A DNA stretch of 64,000 bases from Arthrobacter humicola (GTDB lineage: Bacteria; Actinomycetota; Actinomycetes; Actinomycetales; Micrococcaceae): the NCBI RefSeq assembly GCF_022803015.1, contig NZ_JAFKON010000005.1, positions 1 to 64,000 of the forward strand, written 5' to 3'. Below the pieces are notes generated by a model. It saw nothing but the letters and a program-made list of their open reading frames with translations, made no database searches and was not told where the DNA came from. The stretch's first letter is position 1. Each line of letters starts with the position of its first letter. The translations under genes were made by a program, and so were the position numbers. This document shows, in pieces, positions 51,167 to 60,060 of the stretch.

Positions 51167-54100
51167 TCGAACCGTCCAGTCCCCAACCCGTTCCAACAAA
51201 CCGCTCTCGACGCTGGCCCGGTAACGGGCCTAGGAAGCTTGGCGCCGTCCTGCTCGCTTCCGCGGTTGCTATGTCGATGGCCCTGGTCGCGGCTCCTCCC
51301 GTTACGGCCGACACCGCTCCTCTTGATCCCGCCAACCCCGCCACACCCGTCACCGTCTCGGCGGATGCTTTGCCCACGGTGCAGATCGATGGAATCGTCT
51401 GGCAGCAGGTCATCATCGGCAACGTGGCCTACGCGGTAGGACAATTCAACACGGCCAGGCCGGCCGGCGCCGCACCGGGAACAAACACCGTCGCCCGGAA
51501 CAATATCCTGGCCTACGACGTCACAACCGGAAATCTGATTACGACATTTACCGCCAGCCTGAACGGCATGGCGAAAACCATTGCGGCTTCACCAGACGGA
51601 TCCAAGCTCTTCGTCGGGGGCGCCTTTTCGCAGGTGAACGGCGTAGCACGGCCCTATGTAGCTGCGCTGAACCCCACGACTGGTGCGCTGATCACGTCCT
51701 GGGCGCCGAAAGTTAACTCGCGTGTGGTGGCTCTCACGGCATCCAACAACGCCGTCTACATGGGCGGGTGGTTCAGCGGCGTCGGATCGGTCAGCCGCCC
51801 CAAGCTGGCCGCAGTGTCGACGTCAAACGCTACCCTGCTGAATTGGAACCCGGTCCCGGCCGGCGGCGACGTCAACACGCTGCTCGTTTCACCGGATGAC
51901 TCCAAGGTTGTAGTGGGGGGCGGCTTCACCACACTCAACGGTTCGAGCAACCCCGGCTACGGGCTGGGGGCAGTCGATACTAACACCGGCGGGCTGTTGC
52001 CGTGGGCCGCGAACGGCTTGGTGAGAAACGGCGGGCCACAAGCAGCCATCCTCAGCCTCGCCAGCGACGGAACAAGAGTTTACGGAACGGGCTACGTGTT
52101 TGGCAACGGCGGGAACCTGGAGGGAACATTCTCCGCTGACTGGTCCGACGGTGCCATCAAGTGGGTCGAGGACTGCCACGGCGACACCTATGGCGTCTAC
52201 GCATCCGATACAGCCGTCTACACCGTAAGTCATGCCCATTACTGCGGAAACATCGGCGGTTTTCCCCAGACGTCGCCAAAGTGGACATTCAATCATGCAC
52301 TGGCGTTCAGCAAGGCAGCGACGGGCACTCTGACCGATGATCCCTATGGATACTTCAATTTTGCCGGGAATCCCTCGCCGTCTCTCCTTCAGTGGTACCC
52401 CGAATTCGCCGTCGGCACGTTCAGCGGCGCATCCCAGGCCGCCTGGAACATCACCGGCAACAACCAATACATCGTCGCCGGCGGCGAGTTCCCAAGCGTA
52501 AACGGAAAAGCCCAGCAGGGCCTGGTCCGGTTTGCAGTCAAGGGCATTGCGCCAAACAAGCAGGGCCCGGTGGTCACAGGCGCCGCCTTCAACCCGTCCG
52601 TTATCAGCACCGCCACCGGAACGGCGAGGGTCAGCTGGCAGGCGAACTGGGATAAGGACAATCAAAACCTGAGCTACCAGCTCATCCGTGACGGAAAGAC
52701 TGCCACGCCGATCTACACCAAAACACAGGAGTCCGACTTCTGGCGTCGGCCGGGCATGGGATACATCGACACGGGACTGGCGGCCGGATCCACCCACACA
52801 TATCAGATCATCGCCACCGATGCCTTCGGCAACACCGCGAAATCGAACGCCGTCAGCGTCACCACCGCCACGGCCGGGAGCGTCAGTGACTATGCCCGTG
52901 GCGTTCTCGACGACGGTGCGGCTGACTACTGGCGGTTGGGCGAAGGCAGCGGAGGGACCGCCGTAGACTGGGCCGGCTGGAGCGATATCAGCCTAGGGAC
53001 CGGCGCAACACGCGGAACCGCCGGCGCCATCACCGGGGACACGAACGCTGCAACCACCTTCGACGGAACGAATACCGGGTTCGGGGCTACCCAGACCCGG
53101 ATCCAAGGCCCGGACACGTTCACGGCCGAAGCGTGGTTCAAGACCACAAGCACTTCAGGAGGCAAGATACTCGGCTTTGGAAATAGCCCGACAGGAGAGT
53201 CCGGCAGCTATGACCGCCACGTCTATATGGACAACGCAGGACGGATCATCTACGGCGTCTACACCGGAAATACGGAAACCCTGCAAAGCTCCGCCGGTTT
53301 CAATGACGGGCAGTGGCACCAAGTCACCGTCAGCCTTGGTTCTAACGGAATGGTGCTATATGTCGACGGAAAGCGAATTGCGAAGCGCGCGGACGTGACC
53401 AGCGGACAGCCCTACACCGGGGTCTGGCGAATCGGTGGCGACAACCTCAACGGCTGGCCGTCGCAGCCCGCAAGTAGCTACTTCCAGGGAAGCATCGATG
53501 AAGTAAGCATCTACCCGACCGTTCTGGGGCTGTCCCAGGTCCAGAACCACTTCCAGGCCTCCGGCCGCACCCTTAACCTGCCCACTGCGCCTGTAGACAA
53601 CTACGGCAAGGCAGTGTTCCAGCTCAACCCGGACCTGTACTGGAGGGTGGGCGAAACTACGGGAACGACGGCAGCCGACAGCGGTGCGGTAGGCAATACA
53701 GGTACCTTCGTCAGCGGAACGAGTCTGGGACGCCCAGGGGCGCTCGCAGGAGTGACTAATACAGCCGTCGAATTCGACGGCTCATCGGGCTTGCTCTCGT
53801 CCGACGCCCAGTTCTCCAACCCCACGGTTTACACGGAGGAGCTGTGGTTCAACACAACCACCACCAATGGCGGCAAGCTGATCGGTTTCGGTGGTTCCCA
53901 GACCGGACTCTCGGGCAACTACGACCGGCACGTCTACATGGAGAACAGCGGACAATTGACGTTCGGCGTTTGGACGGGTCAAGCCAACACCATTACGACT
54001 CCACAGCCGTACAACGACGGGTCGTGGCACCATATGGTGGCAACCCAGTCGTCGGACGGGATGAAGCTGTATGTGGATGGCCAGGAGGTCGGTTCCAATC

Positions 54101-55935
54101 CGCAGGCCGGGTCCCAAGCCTACAACGGCTACTGGCGTGTGGGTGCAGATACGACGTGGGGACCGCAGCCATACTTCGCGGGAGCCATCGATGAGGTGGC
54201 CGTGTACTCCACGGCGCTGAGTTCCTCCGACGTTTCGGCTCACTACGCCCTGGGTGCGGGCACCACGCCTGCCAACCAGTCTCCGGTGGCTGCCTTTAGC
54301 TCGGCTGTGGCGGATCTGACCGCGACGCTGGACGGGTCGGCGTCGGCAGATCCGGACGGCACGGTTGCCAGCTACGCCTGGGACTTCGGCGATTCGTCGC
54401 CGGCCGGGACAGGGCGGACTCCGTCGCACACATATGCAGCGGCGGGAACCTATCAGGTCAAGCTGACGGTGACGGATGACAAGGGAGCGACAGGGCAAGT
54501 GACGCAAGCAGTAACGGTCACCGCGGCCAACCAGTCTCCGGTGGCTGCCTTTAGCTCGGCTGTGGCGGATCTGACCGCGACGCTGGACGGGTCGGCGTCG
54601 GCAGATCCGGACGGCACGGTTGCCAGCTACGCCTGGGACTTCGGCGATTCGTCGCCGGCCGGGACAGGGCGGACTCCGTCGCACACATATGCAGCGGCGG
54701 GAACCTATCAGGTCAAGCTGACGGTGACGGATGACAAGGGAGCGACAGGGCAAGTGACGCAAGCAGTAACGGTCACCGCGGCCAACCAGTCTCCGGTGGC
54801 TGCCTTTAGCTCGGCTGTGGCGGATCTGACCGCGACGCTGGACGGGTCGGCGTCGGCAGATCCGGACGGCACGGTTGCCAGCTACGCCTGGGACTTCGGC
54901 GATTCGTCGCCGGCCGGGACAGGGCGGACACCGTCGCACACATATGCAGCGGCGGGAACCTATCAGGTCAAGCTGACGGTGACGGATGACAAGGGAGCGA
55001 CAGGGCAAGTGACGCAAGCAGTAACGGTCACCGCGGCCAACCAGTCTCCGGTGGCTGCCTTTAGCTCGGCTGTGGCGGATCTGACCGCGACGCTGGACGG
55101 GTCGGCGTCGGCAGATCCGGACGGCACGGTTGCCAGCTACGCCTGGGACTTCGGCGATTCGTCGCCAGCCGGGACAGGGCGGACACCGTCGCACACATAT
55201 GCAGCGGCGGGAACCTATCAGGTCAAGCTGACGGTGACGGATGACAAGGGAGCGACAGGTACCGTCAGCAAGTCCATCACGGTAACGGCTCCTGCCGACC
55301 AGCCCCTGGCAAAGGACGACTTCGGTCGGACAGTTGCCGGCGGCTTCGGGCAGGCGGATGTCGGAGGCAACTGGACGACCCCGTCCGGTGCGAGCAACTA
55401 TTCGGTCGCCAATGGAAATGCAACGATCAACAACGCTGCGGGAGCTACTCGAAGCGCATTCCTGAATGCGGTTTCTGCGGACTCGGCCGTGACGCAGTTC
55501 GATGTATCCCTCGACAAGATCGGAGACGGTGGCGGGACCTTTGTCTCGGTCATAGGCCGTAACGCCGGCAGCTCCAACGACTATCGAGCCAAGCTGTGGA
55601 TTTCCAGGACCGGAGCCTTGACTCTGTACCTGACCAAAACGGTTGCAGGGGCGGAAACCATCCTTTCGACCAGGACCCTCGGGCTGACGTACAACGTGGG
55701 AGATTCCGTGCGGATCAAAATGGCCGTGACCGGAACGTCGCCCAGTACTTTGAGCGCTAAGGCCTGGAAAACCAGCACCGCTGAGCCGGCAGCATGGAGC
55801 CTGACCGCGACCGACTCGACGTCGGCGCTCCAGGTCCCTGGCTCCGTCGGCATACTCAGCTACGTGTCGGGGTCGAACCTCAACGGCCCGGTGAAGGTGA
55901 CCCTGCGTAACTGGCTTACCACCAGGGAGCCCTAA
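51163..55935 (+). CDS. giant secreted propeller / LamG / PKD surface protein
   Basis: A 1590-residue exported protein. Signal segment about 25-49, cleavage near VTA-DTAP. Residues about 55-440 are propeller-like, with the same Cys pair as the paralogue at 43181. A fibronectin-like domain (about 450-565) and two LamG-like domains (about 590-800 and 810-1030) follow. Four PKD domains (about 1038-1375) have 85-residue periods, each with YAWDFGDSSPAG. A C-terminal beta domain (about 1385-1590) begins DDFGRTVAGGFGQADVGGNW. No sortase motif or membrane anchor is seen at the C-terminus. It is probably an adhesin or glycan-binding matrix protein, translationally coupled to the glycan operon. Confidence 0.88.
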   Translation: MIEPSSPQPVPTNRSRRWPGNGPRKLGAVLLASAVAMSMALVAAPPVTADTAPLDPANPATPVTVSADALPTVQIDGIVWQQVIIGNVAYAVGQFNTARPAGAAPGTNTVARNNILAYDVTTGNLITTFTASLNGMAKTIAASPDGSKLFVGGAFSQVNGVARPYVAALNPTTGALITSWAPKVNSRVVALTASNNAVYMGGWFSGVGSVSRPKLAAVSTSNATLLNWNPVPAGGDVNTLLVSPDDSKVVVGGGFTTLNGSSNPGYGLGAVDTNTGGLLPWAANGLVRNGGPQAAILSLASDGTRVYGTGYVFGNGGNLEGTFSADWSDGAIKWVEDCHGDTYGVYASDTAVYTVSHAHYCGNIGGFPQTSPKWTFNHALAFSKAATGTLTDDPYGYFNFAGNPSPSLLQWYPEFAVGTFSGASQAAWNITGNNQYIVAGGEFPSVNGKAQQGLVRFAVKGIAPNKQGPVVTGAAFNPSVISTATGTARVSWQANWDKDNQNLSYQLIRDGKTATPIYTKTQESDFWRRPGMGYIDTGLAAGSTHTYQIIATDAFGNTAKSNAVSVTTATAGSVSDYARGVLDDGAADYWRLGEGSGGTAVDWAGWSDISLGTGATRGTAGAITGDTNAATTFDGTNTGFGATQTRIQGPDTFTAEAWFKTTSTSGGKILGFGNSPTGESGSYDRHVYMDNAGRIIYGVYTGNTETLQSSAGFNDGQWHQVTVSLGSNGMVLYVDGKRIAKRADVTSGQPYTGVWRIGGDNLNGWPSQPASSYFQGSIDEVSIYPTVLGLSQVQNHFQASGRTLNLPTAPVDNYGKAVFQLNPDLYWRVGETTGTTAADSGAVGNTGTFVSGTSLGRPGALAGVTNTAVEFDGSSGLLSSDAQFSNPTVYTEELWFNTTTTNGGKLIGFGGSQTGLSGNYDRHVYMENSGQLTFGVWTGQANTITTPQPYNDGSWHHMVATQSSDGMKLYVDGQEVGSNPQAGSQAYNGYWRVGADTTWGPQPYFAGAIDEVAVYSTALSSSDVSAHYALGAGTTPANQSPVAAFSSAVADLTATLDGSASADPDGTVASYAWDFGDSSPAGTGRTPSHTYAAAGTYQVKLTVTDDKGATGQVTQAVTVTAANQSPVAAFSSAVADLTATLDGSASADPDGTVASYAWDFGDSSPAGTGRTPSHTYAAAGTYQVKLTVTDDKGATGQVTQAVTVTAANQSPVAAFSSAVADLTATLDGSASADPDGTVASYAWDFGDSSPAGTGRTPSHTYAAAGTYQVKLTVTDDKGATGQVTQAVTVTAANQSPVAAFSSAVADLTATLDGSASADPDGTVASYAWDFGDSSPAGTGRTPSHTYAAAGTYQVKLTVTDDKGATGTVSKSITVTAPADQPLAKDDFGRTVAGGFGQADVGGNWTTPSGASNYSVANGNATINNAAGATRSAFLNAVSADSAVTQFDVSLDKIGDGGGTFVSVIGRNAGSSNDYRAKLWISRTGALTLYLTKTVAGAETILSTRTLGLTYNVGDSVRIKMAVTGTSPSTLSAKAWKTSTAEPAAWSLTATDSTSALQVPGSVGILSYVSGSNLNGPVKVTLRNWLTTREP
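54274..55259 (+). repeat. four near-identical 255-bp tandem repeats (PKD domains)
   Basis: Copies begin at 54274, 54529, 54784 and 55039, period 255 bp (85 codons). Differences are very few: GGACTCC in copies 1-2 versus GGACACC in copies 3-4, and one GCCGGCC to GCCAGCC change in copy 4. Synonymous sites are nearly identical, so the copies arose or were homogenised recently. The copy number may vary, and assemblies may collapse it. Confidence 0.95.
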
Positions 55936-55963
55936 CCCCCGGCGCGACACGGCCGGGAACGCC

Positions 55964-56017
55964 GGCGGAGAGCCCCCTTGGGTGTGGTATTAATCACACT
56001 CAAGGGGGCTCTCCGCC
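55964..56017. terminator. strong terminator after the glycan operon
   Basis: A 17-bp perfect stem (55964-55980 with 56001-56017), GGCGGAGAGCCCCCTTG, extended by GTGTG/CACAC inside. It begins 28 bases after the stop of the giant protein gene. Confidence 0.92.
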
Positions 56018-56261
56018 GTCGAGGCGGGACTCGCGGGTGGTCGGCGTCACCCGCGTCAGGACTCGCGTCTGGCCGGGGGGACCCCAAAGGGAGCACACTA
56101 GAGGTGGCCCGACACGCCGCGCCTCAAGGGGGAACAAACTCGTGGTGCTGGTTTGACACGCCGTCGCGCCTTCCCCGATGCTGTAACGGCAAAAGTTATC
56201 CAGTCGTTACGTTGCGGTAGAGCGCAAGCTTGGGCGGCCCCTCAGATCTAAGGAACAAATA
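56018..56261 (+). promoter_or_regulatory. upstream region of the Tat-exported beta-helix gene
   Basis: About 244 bases. TTGACA at 56153-56158 is a consensus -35; the best -10 at the right distance is a poor GATGCT (56177-56182). GTAACG (56183-56188) and CGTTAC (56205-56210) form an inverted repeat that could bind a regulator. No gene seen. Confidence 0.4.
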
Positions 56262-57392
56262 ATGGAAGCGACTCATCTTTCCCGTAGGAGCGCCCTGGGA
56301 TTAGGGGCCGCGGCGGCCCTCGGGCTGGCGGCAGGCCAGCTCGGTAACGCCACACCGTCCGCAGCGGCCATCGCTCGTCCGACGGGCACCGGCTACGTCC
56401 GCTATGAGGACCTGTACAGCTCCGGCAACGACCTGCAGACGGTCATCAACAAAGTTACCGGTAATCGGGTGCTGACCTTCCCCGAAGGCGTGTTCACCAT
56501 TCCGTCCAATTTCCGCTACGGGTACAAAGACGGCGTGCGGTTGGGGAATCGTTCCGGTGGTGCCGGCTGTCGCGGCCTGGTGGGGTCCGGACGCAACACT
56601 ATTTTTAGGATGGCCTCCTCGAGCCAGCCGAGGTGGACCGGTGGAGCTTCGCCCTACATGCTCATTCACGCGATCGCTTCCAGCGCAGATCCGATGATCA
56701 CAGTCGAACTGCGCAACTTCCAAATCCAGGGAACCAGCCTGGGCCATGAGTACAACGGTCTTCGGCTGAGCCGGGCAAACGGCGTCGTCGATAACGTCTA
56801 TATCAATGGCATCACCGGCTACGACTCCGTCCCGCCGGGCGAAACCGGGGGCATCAGCATATTCCAGTGCACTTCGGTGCGGGTAACCAACACCGAAGTG
56901 GATGGCCGCCGCGCAGGTGTGCGGGTTAGTTCCAGCCCCGTAATGGTGAACAACAGCTCGGGGATCACATTCCAGGACTGCTACTTCCACCATTCTCTTA
57001 CTGGTGGCGGCGGCATTGCCTGGTTCGAGTCGCGTGATTCAACTGTGACCCGGGTGCGTTCGGAATACATTGGCTCCGGGACAGGCAAGCTTGCAGGGTA
57101 CTGCTTCAACCACGAACAGTCCACGCGTATCACGTACAACGATCCCGTGATGATCTGTGACCGGAAGACCACCGGCGGTACTTTGCACATGTCCTTGAAC
57201 TCCGATGCAGCCCGCGGCGGAACAGACTGTGTGCTCACGGTGAAAAACCCCAAGTGGGACGGGACGAGTGTGGGCTCCGGAAAATTCGTTGTCGAGACTT
57301 GGACCATGGGGAACCAGGCCCAAAAGTCCGCCCCCCGCGTTTATGGCCCGACGGGGGCCGCGCTGCCGTTCACCTGGCTGCATCCAGCCTAA
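56262..57392 (+). CDS. Tat-exported right-handed beta-helix protein
   Basis: A 376-residue protein. The twin-arginine signal is LSRRSALGLGAAAALGLAAG with cleavage near SAAA. The body starts with a pectate-lyase-superfamily-like region (LQTVINKVTGNRVLTFPEGV) and contains beta-helix rungs such as NGVVDNVYINGITGYD, CTSVRVTNTEVDGRRAG and SSGITFQDCYFHH. Similar proteins act as polysaccharide lyases or depolymerases; here it could trim or modify the exopolysaccharide. AAGGAAC precedes the ATG by about six bases. It stands alone between the glycan operon and the convergent flippase gene. Confidence 0.8.
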   Translation: MEATHLSRRSALGLGAAAALGLAAGQLGNATPSAAAIARPTGTGYVRYEDLYSSGNDLQTVINKVTGNRVLTFPEGVFTIPSNFRYGYKDGVRLGNRSGGAGCRGLVGSGRNTIFRMASSSQPRWTGGASPYMLIHAIASSADPMITVELRNFQIQGTSLGHEYNGLRLSRANGVVDNVYINGITGYDSVPPGETGGISIFQCTSVRVTNTEVDGRRAGVRVSSSPVMVNNSSGITFQDCYFHHSLTGGGGIAWFESRDSTVTRVRSEYIGSGTGKLAGYCFNHEQSTRITYNDPVMICDRKTTGGTLHMSLNSDAARGGTDCVLTVKNPKWDGTSVGSGKFVVETWTMGNQAQKSAPRVYGPTGAALPFTWLHPA

Positions 57393-57450
57393 AGCCTGTT
57401 CTCCTCACCACCCCGGCCTGCGACCAAAGTGAGACTCATCAGCAGGAAGT

Positions 57451-58851
57451 TCATAGCTTGGCCGTGTTGCTTTCATGGGGCGACAAGTTGGCCCCGGCGC
57501 CCTGCCCCTGCCGGCGCCGGGCCAAGTCGCGCGTCACGTAGCAGAGATTAGGGATCAGCTGGCAGGCTGCAACCGAGATGGCGGAGCCGATGATCGGACC
57601 GGCCGCGCCCAGCAGCGAAATCAGCCACCACGATATGGCAATGTTCAGCGGGACAAGCATGAGTATGGGCAGGACCTGAAACCGCAGGCCTGCGCTGTCG
57701 GTCATGTACATGCCCGTTGGGTATTTAGCTGCCTGGAGGGCGACGAAAACCGCGAACCCGGAAACGAGCCACGCATCCAGAATAATTCTGCCATCGGAAA
57801 CAAAGGCAACGAGAAATGGCGTGGCGATGGCCAGTAGTCCGCCTAGGAATAGGCCGCCCGCGGCAAACCAAATTGTCGGAACGAGCGGCGATTCGATGCG
57901 CGACGCCGATCTCGCCTTGGCATAAATGGGCCACAGAACTATTCCTGCCGCGGCAATAACTTGCAGAATCATGCCAAAAAGTTGCGAGGCAAGGTTGTAC
58001 TGCGCCAGCTCCTCTCCATGGGTCAAATGGCTGAGCAGCAGCCGGTCGCTCTGCATAGCTATTGGAAGGGCGACCATCTGGAGGAGCATGGGCCAGGCAA
58101 GATGGAAGGCTTTGATGCCGGGCTCGCGTTTTATGTGCGGAACGGATCTGAGAGCTGAGGTCAGCTGAGGACTGATCAGACGGCTGGCAATGATGAGGCA
58201 GATGATGGAGTTGACGGCAGCAGCGGCGTAGGAAAACACTGCCAAATAGCTGCCAACCGGCGCCGCAAGCCCAATCGATAGTAGAACAGCCAGCAATATG
58301 AGCGGGGCAACGACTATTTGGCTCTTAACCTGTGTGGCTGTCCGCTCAAGCCCGACCAGGATCCGTTGTCCCACCGCGAGGGGAAGGGTGATCCCGAATA
58401 CGGCCATGCACAAAAAGGCCGCCCAAGCTCCGCCATCCGGTAGAAGGCCGTTGCCTAGCAACACAGGCCAAAGCCCCAGGACGGAAACCAGGGCGGACGT
58501 TGCCATGATTACGGTGCCGGAAACGAGGAGGATCCTCAAGGCAGTCAGCAGGGACCGACGAACGTGCTCGTCGCTCCTGGGATTCTTGGCCTCGGCGATC
58601 GAATTTATGACGACGGCGGCAATGCCTAAGTCCGCAAAGGGAAGAAGGCTCGGCAGAGAGGCAAGCAGGCCGTATTGCGCATAGGCTTCCGTACCGAAGT
58701 GAGAAAGTATCATTCGGCTGGTCACGATGGCGCACAGGCCTGAAAGACCTAGGACAATCATTTTTGTGCCCGCGGTTTTCCCCAGCTTGGACCACATGCT
58801 TGACCGATACGCTTCTGTGCCTACAGCCTGGGGATTCCTGCGAAGCGTCAC
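57451..58851 (-). CDS. polysaccharide flippase (Wzx/MATE-like)
   Basis: A 466-residue membrane protein with about twelve to fourteen hydrophobic segments of the oligosaccharide flippase (MVF/PST) superfamily. MIVLGLSGLCAIVTSRMILS and FADLGIAAVVINSIAEAK are typical of the first helices. It probably turns the lipid-linked repeat unit to the outer membrane face. I choose GTG at 58851, whose GTGA overlaps the stop of the upstream glycosyltransferase; ATG 58797 is an alternative. It is co-transcribed with the glycosyltransferase. Confidence 0.88.
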   Translation of the reverse strand: MTLRRNPQAVGTEAYRSSMWSKLGKTAGTKMIVLGLSGLCAIVTSRMILSHFGTEAYAQYGLLASLPSLLPFADLGIAAVVINSIAEAKNPRSDEHVRRSLLTALRILLVSGTVIMATSALVSVLGLWPVLLGNGLLPDGGAWAAFLCMAVFGITLPLAVGQRILVGLERTATQVKSQIVVAPLILLAVLLSIGLAAPVGSYLAVFSYAAAAVNSIICLIIASRLISPQLTSALRSVPHIKREPGIKAFHLAWPMLLQMVALPIAMQSDRLLLSHLTHGEELAQYNLASQLFGMILQVIAAAGIVLWPIYAKARSASRIESPLVPTIWFAAGGLFLGGLLAIATPFLVAFVSDGRIILDAWLVSGFAVFVALQAAKYPTGMYMTDSAGLRFQVLPILMLVPLNIAISWWLISLLGAAGPIIGSAISVAACQLIPNLCYVTRDLARRRQGQGAGANLSPHESNTAKL

Positions 58852-59957
58852 CGTGTCACGTCCGGTGAGGCCTCGAACAGCCACTCGTCGGCGGCCAACC
58901 GTCCGTCAGAGTCAGGAAGACTTGCCGTCACGTCGTTGCCGAAGGGACCCGAGGCTATGGCCTTGCAGATGACATCCGCAAGCTCCTGCGCTGTTGCGTG
59001 CGGCGACACCACCGCATGGCCGTTGTCGGCAAGCCAGTCGCTCAGGCCCGTTTCGGTGGTCGTGACGATGGAACAGCCGTGTGCGAGCCCTTCTACAATC
59101 GGAAGCCCGACCTGTTCCCGCCATGTAGCTGTGGACTGCGATGGCAGAACCAGCACCTGGGCCTGCCGTAAGACCCGATGGATCTCATCGCGGCTTGGAT
59201 CGATGTGGACCTCAACACTGCTGTTTGAGGTCCCAGCGCTTTCTGCTTCTGCCACCATGGCGCCCTTGCCCAGGATGACAAGTGCCGCTCCCGGATCTTG
59301 CTGAACAACGCGGGACCAGGCCGCCAGTACCAACGGGAATCCCTTCCGTCGGGACAGATCACCAAGGTATACGACGCGTGCTGGGACCTTCGGATAGTTC
59401 GGATTGCACTCGCACGGGGCCGGCAAGGCGGGAACTAGACATTCTTCCTGTCCCTCCTGCAGGCGCGGGAGCACGTCGCGGTAAACCTCCTGCGCGGCCA
59501 GCGTTCCGAAGGCAACCCGGTCCACATGACGCCAGACGTAGAGGGCGAGGCGCCGTTCCACCATTTTCCGCGTCCGGGACTTCCAGCCCTGACCGCCAGG
59601 TCCTGCAAAGGGATCGGCGTTGCCGATCGCATACGTCACGATCCGGGTGCGGTGACCTCGTACCGCCCCCGCCAGGCGGACTGCAACAAGAGCCAAGAAC
59701 GTCGCGGGGAGACTGGAGAGCATGAGGGGTTCATTAATCTCCAGCTGACGGACCCGGGAGCGGCCGAGGAGAAAGGCTGCTTTCAGCCGGTTGGCATGGA
59801 CCAGGTGCAGTCCCTGCGTCAGCTGTTCATCAAAGTCGTACCTTTTCTGGCGGTAGAGGATAACAGCCGGCTCCAGTTGCCGGGCACGTTCGAGGTGTGC
59901 CGTCCTTAATGATTCATAGAGCCGGGCACGGGTGGAGTTCAGTTTAGGCAAAAACAC
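58848..59957 (-). CDS. glycosyltransferase, GT4-like
   Basis: A 369-residue GT-B enzyme. VVYLGDLSRRKGFPLVLAAW starts the C-terminal nucleotide-sugar domain, and WREQVGLPIVEGLAHGCSIV is the E-x7-E-like site (the usual EPFG-type motif reads EQVGLPIVE). The N-terminal acceptor domain is little conserved in appearance. The start is GTG with GGAGAG about eight bases upstream. It overlaps the flippase gene by four bases. It adds a sugar during exopolysaccharide assembly; the sugar is unknown. Confidence 0.85.
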   Translation of the reverse strand: MFLPKLNSTRARLYESLRTAHLERARQLEPAVILYRQKRYDFDEQLTQGLHLVHANRLKAAFLLGRSRVRQLEINEPLMLSSLPATFLALVAVRLAGAVRGHRTRIVTYAIGNADPFAGPGGQGWKSRTRKMVERRLALYVWRHVDRVAFGTLAAQEVYRDVLPRLQEGQEECLVPALPAPCECNPNYPKVPARVVYLGDLSRRKGFPLVLAAWSRVVQQDPGAALVILGKGAMVAEAESAGTSNSSVEVHIDPSRDEIHRVLRQAQVLVLPSQSTATWREQVGLPIVEGLAHGCSIVTTTETGLSDWLADNGHAVVSPHATAQELADVICKAIASGPFGNDVTASLPDSDGRLAADEWLFEASPDVTR

Positions 59958-60060
59958 TCAGTCTCTCTCCTTCGAACAGTGACACATGCCCGGCTCGCGT
60001 GCTTCTCAGATCGGTCAGGGAGGCCCCGCCAAAGGAAATCGGATCACGGCACGCGGCAGA

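Noticed and set aside
54274..55259. CRISPR or satellite array
   Set aside because: The repeat unit is 255 bp without spacers and encodes PKD domains in frame. It is a protein repeat.
53782..55950. A 722-codon minus-strand frame with internal repeats
   Set aside because: It is the antisense of the PKD and LamG coding region. The repeats are only the reflection of the 255-bp tandem copies.
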